A stretch of 64,000 nt of DNA from SYAN01 sp049459795. Its GTDB lineage: Bacteria; Actinomycetota; Actinomycetes; Nanopelagicales; Nanopelagicaceae. Both the position numbers and the translations under genes were made by a program. The stretch covers positions 25,342-89,341 of the forward strand of contig JBMUDS010000003.1 in the NCBI GenBank assembly GCA_049459795.1. Direction: 5' to 3'. Below are positions 1 through 8,650 of the stretch, one piece after another. Position 1 is the first letter of the stretch. Each line of letters begins with the position of its first letter. A model generated the notes under the pieces. The model saw nothing but the letters and a program-made list of their open reading frames with translations. It did no database searches and was not told the DNA's origin.

Positions 1-1
1 C

Positions 2-2542
2 GCTCCTGCGCTGACGTTAACCGATGTGGAATTGCAGAACTTGCGAGATCTCGCCATCGGCATCATCCGTGAAGTAGGGGTCGACACGGGAGGTTGCAAT
101 ATCCAATTCGCAATCAATCCTGAAACTGGACGCGTCATAGTCATCGAGATGAATCCACGAGTCTCAAGGTCATCAGCGCTAGCTTCGAAGGCGACAGGAT
201 TTCCCATCGCGAAGATCGCAACGAAGCTAGCGATCGGCTATTCACTCGACGAGATTCCCAATGACATCACTTTGGCTACACCCGCATCCTTCGAACCTAC
301 CCTCGACTACATCGTGGTCAAGGTCCCGCGCTTCGCGTTCGAGAAATTCCCTGATGCAGATACTCGTTTGACAACCACGATGAAATCGGTGGGAGAGTCG
401 ATGGCTATCGGGAGGAACTTCACAGAGGCGTTACAGAAGGCGATGCGCTCCCTTGAGAAGAAGGGATCGACCTTCGATTTTGGTGAAGTAGTGGAATCAC
501 AGGAAGAACTACTTGCCACTATCAGTGAACCTACAGAACGGCGATTGGTCGGAATACAACGAGCGCTCCTATCAGGAATCACCATGGCTGAGGTTGCAAC
601 TATCACTCGATTTGATCCATGGGTGTTGGAGCAGATCTCCTCGCTCAATTCACTTGCTTTGAGATGCCGGCAGGCACCTGAGCTTGATGACGGACTTCTC
701 CTCACTTTGAAGCGCCATGGCTTCTCAGATACTCAGATCTCGGCGATCCGGGGCGTGGACGAAGCAGAGATACGCAGGCTGAGGCATCGGTTGAACCTAC
801 GTCCGGTCTACAAGACAGTTGATACCTGTGCAGCAGAGTTCGAGGCGAAGACGCCGTACCACTACTCAAGTTACGACGAAGAGAGCGAAGTGCTGCCACG
901 TGAGAAACCAGCGGTGATCATCCTCGGTTCCGGTCCGAATCGAATCGGACAGGGAATCGAATTCGACTATTCGTGTGTTCATGCATCCTTCACTCTCAGT
1001 GAATCCGGCTACGAAACCATCATGGTCAACTGCAATCCAGAGACCGTTTCTACCGATTACGACACCTCTGATCGCCTCTATTTCGAACCGTTGACTTTGG
1101 AAGATGTCCTGGAAGTGATCCATGCCGAGACGGCTGCAGGACCGGTCATGGGTGTCATCGTTCAACTCGGCGGCCAAACTCCTTTGGGGTTGGCGAAGGC
1201 ATTGGCAGAAGAGAGTGTGCCGATTCTTGGAACTTCTCCGGAATCCATCGAGTTAGCGGAAGAGCGCGGTGCTTTCGGCGCACTCTTAATGGAACAGGGT
1301 TTGAACGCTCCTGAATTCGGGATGGCTTCCAACGTCGATGAAGCCAAGTCGGTTGCGTCAAGGATCGGATATCCAGTGCTTGTTCGGCCGTCATTCGTCT
1401 TAGGGGGTAGAGGGATGGAGATCGTCTATGACGACCATGCTCTCGCTTCATTCTTAGAACGAGCGACCGAGATCACCCCTTTACGACCAGTTTTGATCGA
1501 CAAGTTCCTTGACGCCGCGATCGAAGTTGATGTGGATGCCCTCTTCGATGGTGAAGAACTTTTCATGGGTGGGATCATGGAACATATCGAGGAGGCTGGA
1601 GTACATAGCGGGGATAGCGCCTGCGTCATACCTCCACAGTCGCTCTCCCTTCAGATGCTCACCGAGATAGAGCGAGCGACCTTTCTTATCGCTCGCGCTG
1701 TTGGCGTGCGTGGGCTGATAAATATCCAGTTCGCCATCGGAACGATCAATGGTGAGGAGAGACTCTTCGTCCTTGAAGCGAATCCGCGGGCATCGAGAAC
1801 TGTTCCATTTGTGAGCAAAGCGACTGGGTATCCCTTGGCAAAGGCCGCTGCGAAGATCGCAGTTGGCGCGAAGATCAGTGAATTGGTCGAGAGCGGGATG
1901 TTGCGTGAAGCAAGGAGCACCTCGATCGCGGTCAAGGAAGCAGTCCTGCCATGGAATCGATTCCGAAGACCTAACGGTGAAGGAGTCGATACGGTATTGG
2001 GACCTGAGATGAAATCGACAGGCGAAGTGATGGGAATCGCACCTACTTTCGGAAGTGCATTTGCGAAGAGCCAGATCAGTGCATTCGGTGCTCTGCCAGC
2101 TTCCGGAGCGATCTTCGTATCTCTCGCTGACAAGGACAAGGAGTCCGCAAGTGAATCACTTCGCCGTCTCCATTCCTTGGGCTATTCCCTTTATGCCACG
2201 AGTGGTACTCACGATTTCTTATCACATCTAGGTGTGCCTTCAATAAGGGTAAGGAAGCATTTTGAGTCATTAGGCGCGGATAGTCCAGGAACTTTTGTAG
2301 GTGAAACAGCGCTGACATTGATCCAGAGCGGAAAGGTGGATCTGATCGTAAACACTCCATTCGGCCGCGATCAGCGTCAAGATGGACGTTTGATTCGGAC
2401 AGCTGCCATCGTAAAGAACCTCCCGTGCATAACCACAGTCCCAGGATTGAGGGCTGCAGTCGAAGCGATGACTTCATTCAGGGAATCGACACTTGGTGTG
2501 CGTTCACTGCAGGAATGGTTGGGCTGGGATGTGACGAGGTGA
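2..2542 (+). CDS. carB: Carbamoyl-phosphate synthase large subunit, 5' end cut by window
   Basis: This is the C-terminal 846 residues of carbamoyl-phosphate synthase, large subunit, which makes carbamoyl phosphate for pyrimidines and arginine. The reading frame is open to the window edge from base 2, and the family is about 1,070-1,100 residues, so roughly the first quarter is missing. Visible are the end of the first ATP-grasp half, the oligomerisation region, the second ATP-grasp half (starting near LGSGPNRIGQG, with the SFVLGGRGM loop), and the C-terminal MGS-like allosteric domain (ATSGTHDFL ... TPFGRDQRQDG). It opens the run carB-pyrK-pyrD-pyrF; the next gene overlaps its stop by four bases. 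Confidence 0.97.
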   Translation, partial: APALTLTDVELQNLRDLAIGIIREVGVDTGGCNIQFAINPETGRVIVIEMNPRVSRSSALASKATGFPIAKIATKLAIGYSLDEIPNDITLATPASFEPTLDYIVVKVPRFAFEKFPDADTRLTTTMKSVGESMAIGRNFTEALQKAMRSLEKKGSTFDFGEVVESQEELLATISEPTERRLVGIQRALLSGITMAEVATITRFDPWVLEQISSLNSLALRCRQAPELDDGLLLTLKRHGFSDTQISAIRGVDEAEIRRLRHRLNLRPVYKTVDTCAAEFEAKTPYHYSSYDEESEVLPREKPAVIILGSGPNRIGQGIEFDYSCVHASFTLSESGYETIMVNCNPETVSTDYDTSDRLYFEPLTLEDVLEVIHAETAAGPVMGVIVQLGGQTPLGLAKALAEESVPILGTSPESIELAEERGAFGALLMEQGLNAPEFGMASNVDEAKSVASRIGYPVLVRPSFVLGGRGMEIVYDDHALASFLERATEITPLRPVLIDKFLDAAIEVDVDALFDGEELFMGGIMEHIEEAGVHSGDSACVIPPQSLSLQMLTEIERATFLIARAVGVRGLINIQFAIGTINGEERLFVLEANPRASRTVPFVSKATGYPLAKAAAKIAVGAKISELVESGMLREARSTSIAVKEAVLPWNRFRRPNGEGVDTVLGPEMKSTGEVMGIAPTFGSAFAKSQISAFGALPASGAIFVSLADKDKESASESLRRLHSLGYSLYATSGTHDFLSHLGVPSIRVRKHFESLGADSPGTFVGETALTLIQSGKVDLIVNTPFGRDQRQDGRLIRTAAIVKNLPCITTVPGLRAAVEAMTSFRESTLGVRSLQEWLGWDVTR

Positions 2543-3381
2543 GGACGATCAATAAGGCAGCAATGCGCGTCACCGGGCGATTGCTCTCGAATAGAAGAGT
2601 CGGATCCTATTTCCATCTTGTCATCGAGGCTCCTAACATCGCGCAACATTCGCGTCCGGGAAACTTCGTTGCGATCGCCGTGGGCGGGATGCACTCGAGC
2701 ATGATCCTCCATCGAGTTTTCGCCATCTACAGGTCGCGTTCCCATGGTGCACAAGGCTCCATCATCGAATTGATCCTCGCAGAGAGCGGTAAAGGGAGTC
2801 AGTGGCTCATCAATCAAAGCGAAGGAACAGAGCTGGAGATAACCGGACCTCTTGGTAATTCCTTTCCACTTCCTGCGGAACCACTCAATGTTGCACTCGT
2901 TGGCGGTGGATACGGTGCCGCACCGCTCTTCGATTTGGCTGAGCACCTCAAGGGACGTGGTTGTCGAGTGCACGCAGTCATTGGTGCTGCAACCTCATCA
3001 CGAGTATTCGCTCCGCTCGACGGAAAGCGGGCGGTCAATTCGGTGACTGTCACCACCGAGGATGGAAGCGCAGGAGTGCAAGGACTTGTCACCGAACCTC
3101 TCCCTGACCTCATCGAACGCGAGAAGATCGACCTGATCTACTCCTGTGGACCGATGGGGATGTTGAAAGCTGTAGATGAAGTAACTCGACGATTCGACAT
3201 CTCCCACCAACTTTCGGTCGAAGAGGCGATGGCTTGTGGAATCGGTATCTGTATGACGTGTGTCTTGCCGATGCGCCGTCTCGGTAGTGTTTCTATGCTT
3301 CGTAGTTGCATTGAAGGACCCGTCATCGATAGTGACGACATCGCATGGGATCAGATAGAGGCGTGGAAGCAGGATCGATGA
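2539..3381 (+). CDS. pyrK: Dihydroorotate dehydrogenase electron-transfer subunit (PyrK-like)
   Basis: The 280-residue protein has the layout of PyrK, the FAD/[2Fe-2S] subunit that passes electrons from class 1B dihydroorotate dehydrogenase to NAD+. An FAD-binding barrel comes first (GNFVAIAV near 41-48, HRVFAIYR near 58-65), then a nucleotide-binding half with VGGGYGAAPL (121-130) and CGPMGM (203-208). Four cysteines at about 233, 238, 241 and 257 fit the iron-sulfur ligands. The GTG start at 2539 overlaps the carB TGA (GTGA); an ATG at 2563 preceded by AAGG is a possible alternative. The stop overlaps the pyrD ATG, which supports a PyrD-PyrK complex. Confidence 0.9.
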   Translation: MRTINKAAMRVTGRLLSNRRVGSYFHLVIEAPNIAQHSRPGNFVAIAVGGMHSSMILHRVFAIYRSRSHGAQGSIIELILAESGKGSQWLINQSEGTELEITGPLGNSFPLPAEPLNVALVGGGYGAAPLFDLAEHLKGRGCRVHAVIGAATSSRVFAPLDGKRAVNSVTVTTEDGSAGVQGLVTEPLPDLIEREKIDLIYSCGPMGMLKAVDEVTRRFDISHQLSVEEAMACGIGICMTCVLPMRRLGSVSMLRSCIEGPVIDSDDIAWDQIEAWKQDR

Positions 3382-4307
3382 TGACATTCGATCTATCGAC
3401 CGAGATCGCCGGAGTACGGTTCAAGAATCCGATCTTCACAGCAAGTGGTTGTGCCGCTTCAGGAAAGGAGCTTTCGCAATTCTTTCCATTGAGGGAACTT
3501 GGCGCCGTCGTAACGAAATCGATCATGTTAAAGGCGAGAGATGGACGACCAACACCGAGAATGGCTGAGACTCCCTCGGGAATGCTCAATTCGATCGGAC
3601 TACAGGGACCCGGAATCGATCGGTTCTTGGAGGAAGACCTTGCATGGTTACGGACTCAAGATTGCGATGTCATCGTTTCGATCGCTGGTGAGAACGTTGA
3701 CGAATATGGAGCGTTGGCTCGGCGGCTTCGAGGACAGAGTGGGATCAAGGCAATTGAGGTGAATATCTCGTGTCCTAATGTCGCGAATCGTGGACAGGTT
3801 TTTGCCTGCAATCCAATCACTGCCCGTGCCGCAATCGAAGCTGTTCGAATCAACCTTGGCGGAGAATTCCCTATCATCGCCAAGTTGACTCCGGATGTCA
3901 CCGATATCACCGAGATTGCGAGCGAGGTGATCAATGCAGGAGCAGATGGCCTTGCTCTTATTAATACTCTTTTAGGTATGGTGATCGACCCCAAGACACT
4001 CAAGCCGCATCTAGCAGGAAAGACTGGTGGACTATCGGGACCGGCGATTCGACCTGTTGCCGTTCGAGCCATCTATCAAGTGAGAGCCAAGTTCCCAGAA
4101 ACTCCAATCGTTGGGATGGGTGGTGTCACCAAAGGGGAGGATGCACTAGAACTAGTCGCTGCTGGCGCTAATGCAGTTTCGGTCGGAACCGCTTCGTTCG
4201 GCAATCCACTGAGTGTCATCGAGATCCGAGACCAACTCCAGTCGTTGCTCATGGAACATGGGATGCATCGATTCGAAGAGGCGATCGGAGTAGCACATGA
4301 ATCCTGA
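3378..4307 (+). CDS. pyrD: Dihydroorotate dehydrogenase, class 1B catalytic subunit
   Basis: PyrD oxidises dihydroorotate to orotate with FMN. Class 1 is indicated by a cysteine as catalytic base (NISCPNV, Cys132) instead of the serine of class 2 membrane enzymes; class 1B is indicated by the adjoining pyrK. NSIGLQGPG (71-79) and the C-terminal FMN phosphate site (GMGGVTKGEDALE) are intact. At 309 residues it is of normal length. I chose ATG 3378, which overlaps the pyrK stop as ATGA; an upstream ATG at 3345 would run 37 bases into pyrK. Many actinobacteria use the quinone-linked class 2 enzyme, so a soluble NAD+-linked system is a point of difference. Confidence 0.93.
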   Translation: MMTFDLSTEIAGVRFKNPIFTASGCAASGKELSQFFPLRELGAVVTKSIMLKARDGRPTPRMAETPSGMLNSIGLQGPGIDRFLEEDLAWLRTQDCDVIVSIAGENVDEYGALARRLRGQSGIKAIEVNISCPNVANRGQVFACNPITARAAIEAVRINLGGEFPIIAKLTPDVTDITEIASEVINAGADGLALINTLLGMVIDPKTLKPHLAGKTGGLSGPAIRPVAVRAIYQVRAKFPETPIVGMGGVTKGEDALELVAAGANAVSVGTASFGNPLSVIEIRDQLQSLLMEHGMHRFEEAIGVAHES

Positions 4308-4980
4308 CTCGCCGATCATTCTCGCGGTCGACACCACGGAGATCGATACCGTAACGAGGTTAATCGATTCGACATCTACCTATATCTCGATCTATAAGTT
4401 TGGACTTGAGTTCTATTTGAAACACGGCGCGGTAGTGCTCCTTGAACTACAGTCACGGTATGACTTTCGACTCTTCCTCGATCTCAAGCTCCACGATATT
4501 CCGAACACGGTATCGAAGGCGGCCAATTCAGTTGCAGAGTTAAATCCATACATCCTCACAGTTCATGCCGCGGGTGGTGGCGCTATGGTCAGCGCCGCCT
4601 GTGAAGCGCTACCAAATACTTACGTTGCAGCAGTGACGGTACTCACCTCATTGGAGCAGAAGAATCTTGATCTGATGGGATTCGGTGCCAATCTTTCAGA
4701 CCTTGTCCCCGCGCTTGCAAAGTCTTCAGTGGATGCTGGTGCGAGAGCGATCGTGGCTTCGCCACATGAGGTAGCCACATTGAAACTACTCTTTCCAGAG
4801 ACTCTCATGATCACTCCTGGTATTCGAGCTGTAGGAGATGTGAAAGGGGATCAGAGTCGCGTCATGAGCGCGAGAGATGCTCTCGATAGCGGAAGTGATT
4901 ACCTTGTCATCGGCCGACCTATTACGGCTGCTCCTTCACCAGGCGAGGCAGCGCGACAGATCCTCGCTACTCTCAGCTGA
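4297..4980 (+). CDS. pyrF: Orotidine 5'-phosphate decarboxylase
   Basis: PyrF decarboxylates OMP to UMP, the last step of de novo pyrimidine synthesis. The signature DLKLHDIPN (62-70) carries the catalytic Asp/Lys/Asp set, and the phosphate loop appears at the C-terminus as DYLVIGRPI. At 227 residues it is the short bacterial type (the E. coli/B. subtilis class), not the longer mycobacterial-like class. Its ATG lies 11 bases inside the end of pyrD, so the two are very likely translationally coupled. The following fusion gene begins 13 bases after its stop. Confidence 0.94.
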   Translation: MNPDSPIILAVDTTEIDTVTRLIDSTSTYISIYKFGLEFYLKHGAVVLLELQSRYDFRLFLDLKLHDIPNTVSKAANSVAELNPYILTVHAAGGGAMVSAACEALPNTYVAAVTVLTSLEQKNLDLMGFGANLSDLVPALAKSSVDAGARAIVASPHEVATLKLLFPETLMITPGIRAVGDVKGDQSRVMSARDALDSGSDYLVIGRPITAAPSPGEAARQILATLS

Positions 4981-4993
4981 CGGAGATCTTCTG

Positions 4994-5896
4994 ATGTCCC
5001 TGCCCCCACCTCTTGATGATGAGACGAGAAGAAGCAATTCGATTCGCGCTATCGCAGCGAGGCGGGAACGAGCTGAGATCAAGAAATTGCTTCGAGATGG
5101 TGGGATCTCCCTTCGCGAAGTGCTCGGAAATCCGACGCCTGCGATATCGAGACTAAGGGTCGTCGAACTCCTTGAATCGCTACCGCATTTCGGTCCGGTT
5201 CGATCGTCGCAATTGATGGAGAAGATCGGCATATCGACGTCACGGCGAATCGCAGGTCTTGGCGTACGCCAACGACGAGAATTACTTGAAATCCTGGAGC
5301 GCAGTCTCTCATCCAAACTCCTGAGTACCCTAAGTGCCGTGTCTACTGCCTTCTATGGACGCTTGCTCGTGATCTCTGGCCCCGGTGGAGTAGGTAAGAG
5401 CACAGTGACGCGGGAACTGACTCGCTATGAGGATTTTTTCTTAAGCGTGAGTGTCACGACACGAGCGCCACGTAGAGAGGAAGTAGATGGTGTCCACTAT
5501 CACTTCGTATCGCGGCAGGAATTCGAAGCACGAATTGCGAACAATGAGTTCATGGAGTGGGCGGAATTTGCAGGTAATCTCTATGGAACTCTTGAGTCAG
5601 ATGTGCAAAGAGAACGTTTGGCCGGCAAGCACGTGGTCTTGGAAATCGAGTTACAAGGTGCCAGGCAAGTTAAGAAGGTTCACCCGGAGGCGATACTGAT
5701 CTTCATTTCCCCGCCTTCATGGGAGGAGCTTGAAGGTCGCATCAGATCTCGCGGAACTGACAGCGAGGCGAGGATCGCAGAGAGATTGACCATAGCCCAA
5801 GAGGAGATGGTGGCATCGAAGGAATTCGATCATGTGCTCGTCAATACCCAGGTCGCAGAGGTCGTCGACAGGCTGGTAGCCTTGGCGACCTCATAG
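4994..5896 (+). CDS. gmk: Fusion of mycobacterial-type integration host factor (mIHF) with guanylate kinase
   Basis: One uninterrupted 300-residue frame joins two proteins that are normally separate neighbours in actinobacteria. Residues 1 to about 103 match mIHF, the nucleoid-associated H2TH-type DNA-binding protein: a basic N-terminal helix, then LLESLPHFGPVRSSQLMEKI and RRIAGLGVRQRRELLE. After a short Ser/Leu-rich linker (about 104-120) comes a full guanylate kinase (GMP + ATP to GDP): P-loop GPGGVGKST (129-137), SVSVTTRAPR, the GMP-binding YHFVSR region and EWAEFAGNLYGT. ATG 4994 is preceded by GGAG (4982-4985), giving a start that includes the whole mIHF part. An upstream ATG at 4877 lies inside pyrF and is rejected. 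See findings. Confidence 0.95.
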   Translation: MSLPPPLDDETRRSNSIRAIAARRERAEIKKLLRDGGISLREVLGNPTPAISRLRVVELLESLPHFGPVRSSQLMEKIGISTSRRIAGLGVRQRRELLEILERSLSSKLLSTLSAVSTAFYGRLLVISGPGGVGKSTVTRELTRYEDFFLSVSVTTRAPRREEVDGVHYHFVSRQEFEARIANNEFMEWAEFAGNLYGTLESDVQRERLAGKHVVLEIELQGARQVKKVHPEAILIFISPPSWEELEGRIRSRGTDSEARIAERLTIAQEEMVASKEFDHVLVNTQVAEVVDRLVALATS

Positions 5897-5957
5897 TCGG
5901 GAGCCCCCGCATCCTCACTGACGGCAACGATCTGAAACATGAAAAGGGAAGAAGCGC

Positions 5958-6224
5958 ATGGAGTTTAAGTCTGAAGGAATTACGAACCCGGCGATCGATG
6001 ATCTCCTCGAGAAGACTGGTTCTAAGTATTCCTTGGTGCTTTACGCTGCCAAGCGTGCCCGTCAGATCAATGCCTATTACTCGCAACTCGGTGAAGGGCT
6101 CCTGGAGTACGTAGGTCCACTGGTTGAAACGAACGTTCATGAGAAACCGCTCTCGATTGCGCTTCGTGAGATCAATGGCAACCTCCTTTCCATCGAGCAG
6201 TTGGATCCGACCGCGAACAAATAA
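5958..6224 (+). CDS. rpoZ: RNA polymerase omega subunit
   Basis: The 88-residue protein is the omega subunit, which helps assemble RNA polymerase by binding the beta-prime chain. The conserved N-terminal core is visible: NPAIDDLLEKTGSKYSLVLY followed by AAKRARQINAYY. The C-terminal part is the variable tail typical of actinobacterial omega. A purine-rich GGGAAGAAG sits just ahead of ATG 5958. The order mIHF/gmk-rpoZ-coaBC-metK-priA is the standard actinobacterial order, which supports the assignment. Confidence 0.93.
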   Translation: MEFKSEGITNPAIDDLLEKTGSKYSLVLYAAKRARQINAYYSQLGEGLLEYVGPLVETNVHEKPLSIALREINGNLLSIEQLDPTANK

Positions 6225-6241
6225 GTCGAGGTCGAGGGCAG

Positions 6242-7444
6242 ATGTCCTTTCCTCGGGGTAGAGAGCTGGTCTTAGGCGTAGGCGCCGGCATTGCGGCATA
6301 TAAGTCATGTGAATTACTGCGACGTCTGCAAGACCACGGATTTCTCGTAACAGTGATCCCCACGCCCTCATCGCTTCATTTCGTCGGGAAAGCAACGTGG
6401 GAGGCGCTTTCACATCGACCGGTTCGGACAGAACTTTGGGAAAACGTCGAAGAAGTCCCCCACATCGAATTAGGTCGACGAGCAGACCTCATGGTGATCG
6501 CGCCCGCAACTGCGAATCTCATCTCGAGGTTGGCACATGGCAATGCAGACGACCTGTTGTCTGCGGTGGTCTTGAGTACGGCTGTGCCAATCGTCGTCGT
6601 TCCCGCGATGCATCCCGAGATGTGGTCTAACCCGGCAACCGTCGCGAATGTAGAGATATTGAGAGAACGTGGCTTCTACGTCATGAATCCTGATGAAGGT
6701 CGCCTTACCGGTGAAGAGGTTGGCGTCGGAAGATTCCCAGAGGTTTCGCGGATCATCGAATTCATTGAGACTTCATACGGTCATCGAGCGGATCTCATCG
6801 GGCGCAGAGTCGTCATTACTGGGGGCGGAACACGAGAACCCATTGATCCAGTGAGGTATATTGGAAATCGTTCAAGCGGAAAGCAAGCGTTCTCATTGGC
6901 AAATGAGGCGGTGCGACGTGGTGCCAAAGTCACGATGATCATGGGCCCGAACTCCCTGCCGAAGATTGAGGGAGTGGAGTATGTAGATATTGAGACGGCG
7001 CTTGAGATGGATACCGCATTACGAAGACTCAAGTCCGACTTTGACGCCCTCATCATGACTGCTGCTGTAGCGGATGCGAGACCTGTGTCGGTTGAGGCAC
7101 AGAAGATCAAGAAGGAGGCATTGGGTGCCATCCTCTTAGAAGAGAATCCAGATCTTCTTCAAGGCGTTACCCAGATGCGAGCACCGGGCCAGGTTTTGGT
7201 TGGCTTTGCAGCCGAAACCACCTCTGACAGGAACGATCTCATTACTCTCGGAAACGAGAAGCTCCATAGAAAGGGAGTCGATCTACTTTTCGTCAACGAC
7301 GTCTCAGGTGGCGCGGTATTTGGAGAAGATTCCACTCGAGGTTTCCTCTTGAATGAAGAAGGCGTCATTGGAGAATTTCCGCAGATCACAAAGGAAGAAC
7401 TCGCTCGTCACCTGATGGATGCAATAGAAGAGAGGCTCGTATGA
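6242..7444 (+). CDS. coaBC: Bifunctional phosphopantothenoylcysteine decarboxylase/phosphopantothenate-cysteine ligase
   Basis: CoaBC joins cysteine to 4'-phosphopantothenate and decarboxylates the product, giving phosphopantetheine for coenzyme A. The CoaC half (about 1-185) shows the flavin-binding start GVGAGIAAYK, the catalytic His74 in VPHIELGR, APATANLISRLAHGNADDLL and PAMHPEMWSNPATV. The CoaB half begins near ITGGGTREPIDPVRYIGN and has the GKQAFSLANEA nucleotide-binding region. Length (400 residues) is typical. The stop overlaps the metK start by four bases (ATGA). Confidence 0.96.
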   Translation: MSFPRGRELVLGVGAGIAAYKSCELLRRLQDHGFLVTVIPTPSSLHFVGKATWEALSHRPVRTELWENVEEVPHIELGRRADLMVIAPATANLISRLAHGNADDLLSAVVLSTAVPIVVVPAMHPEMWSNPATVANVEILRERGFYVMNPDEGRLTGEEVGVGRFPEVSRIIEFIETSYGHRADLIGRRVVITGGGTREPIDPVRYIGNRSSGKQAFSLANEAVRRGAKVTMIMGPNSLPKIEGVEYVDIETALEMDTALRRLKSDFDALIMTAAVADARPVSVEAQKIKKEALGAILLEENPDLLQGVTQMRAPGQVLVGFAAETTSDRNDLITLGNEKLHRKGVDLLFVNDVSGGAVFGEDSTRGFLLNEEGVIGEFPQITKEELARHLMDAIEERLV

Positions 7445-8640
7445 GTAAAGCAGTTCGCTTGTTCACTTCGGAATCAGTGACCGAGGGTCATCCCGACAAG
7501 ATCGCTGATCAGATCTCGGATGCGATCCTTGACGATCTTTTGATACAAGATCCCCGTTCGAGGGTGGCAGTGGAGACTTTGATCACGACGGGCCAAGTCC
7601 ACGTCGCTGGAGAAGTGACCACGTCAGGCTTTGCGGATGTCATGAAACTCGTTAGGGAGACGGTTCTAGAGATCGGTTATGACTCGTCTGACAAAGGGTT
7701 CGATGGGAACAGCTGTGGTGTTTCTATCTCCATCGGTCAGCAGTCGAGTGACATCGCGCAAGGAGTTGATCACGCTGTAGAAGAGCGAGTCGCTCTCTCG
7801 AAGGATCCGATAGACCTACAAGGAGCTGGCGATCAAGGACTGATGTTCGGTTATGCGACAAATGAGACGCCGACACTCATGCCGTTACCCATCTTCCTTG
7901 CGCATCGTTTGGCTGAGAGGTTGACTGAGGTAAGGAAGTCTGGCCTCCTGCCTTATCTGCGTCCTGACGGAAAGACTCAAGTGACGATCGCCTACGAAAG
8001 CGATAAGCCGGTTGCCATCGATACCGTTGTGATCTCGAGTCAACATTCCGCCGAGGTCGATGTTGCAGATCAACTCGTACAAGACGTTCAAGAGCATGTC
8101 ATCGATGTCGTTCTAGCGGGTTCCGATCTTGATCGGTCCAACCTTAGGACGCTGATCAATCCGACGGGGCGTTTCGTCATCGGCGGACCTATGGGAGATG
8201 CGGGGCTTACTGGACGAAAAATCATCGTCGACACCTATGGCGGTATGGCTCGTCATGGGGGCGGCGCCTTCAGCGGTAAGGATCCATCTAAGGTGGATCG
8301 CTCTGCGGCATACGCCATGCGATGGGTGGCTAAGAATGTCGTCGCCGCGGGACTGGCTGATCGCTGTGAAGTCCAAGTCGCATATGCGATTGGCAAAGCA
8401 CAGCCTGTTGGACTCTTCGTAGAGACCTTCGGGACGAATCATGTCGCCGAGGAGAAGATCCAGTCGGCGATCGTGGAAGTATTCGACCTTCGTCCAGCGG
8501 CCATCATCCGTGACCTTGATCTCTTGCGCCCCATCTATAGGAAGAGCGCCGCTTATGGTCACTTCGGGCGTGAATTGCCCAACTTCACCTGGGAAAGGAC
8601 GGACAGGGCTTTCGCGCTACGTGACACTGTAAAGGGGTAG
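7441..8640 (+). CDS. metK: S-adenosylmethionine synthetase
   Basis: MetK makes S-adenosylmethionine from methionine and ATP. It starts with the family signature FTSESVTEGHPDK (His17, Asp19) and contains GAGDQGLMFGYATNE and GGGAFSGKDPSKVDRS, the two PROSITE-type motifs. The length of 399 residues is normal. ATG 7441 overlaps the coaBC stop. No SAM riboswitch precedes it, because the upstream sequence is coaBC coding DNA. Together with metH in this window it supports the methionine/SAM cycle. Confidence 0.97.
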   Translation: MSKAVRLFTSESVTEGHPDKIADQISDAILDDLLIQDPRSRVAVETLITTGQVHVAGEVTTSGFADVMKLVRETVLEIGYDSSDKGFDGNSCGVSISIGQQSSDIAQGVDHAVEERVALSKDPIDLQGAGDQGLMFGYATNETPTLMPLPIFLAHRLAERLTEVRKSGLLPYLRPDGKTQVTIAYESDKPVAIDTVVISSQHSAEVDVADQLVQDVQEHVIDVVLAGSDLDRSNLRTLINPTGRFVIGGPMGDAGLTGRKIIVDTYGGMARHGGGAFSGKDPSKVDRSAAYAMRWVAKNVVAAGLADRCEVQVAYAIGKAQPVGLFVETFGTNHVAEEKIQSAIVEVFDLRPAAIIRDLDLLRPIYRKSAAYGHFGRELPNFTWERTDRAFALRDTVKG

Positions 8641-8643
8641 TTT
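8638..8643 (+). promoter_or_regulatory. Predicted leaderless -10 box of priA (TAGTTT)
   Basis: TAGTTT ends seven bases before GTG 8651, and no Shine-Dalgarno stands at the normal distance. This fits a leaderless mRNA starting at the GTG, but AAGGGG lies slightly upstream inside the end of metK, so internal operon transcription is also possible. Confidence 0.4.
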
Positions 8644-8650
8644 CCCTTTC

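Noticed and set aside
2377..2973. 198-residue minus-strand frame across the carB-pyrK junction
   Set aside because: Antisense to the pyrimidine operon, with a low-complexity mix of residues and no motif.
5841..6413. 190-residue minus-strand frame opposite gmk, rpoZ and coaBC
   Set aside because: It is fully antisense to three well-supported genes and has no recognisable domain.
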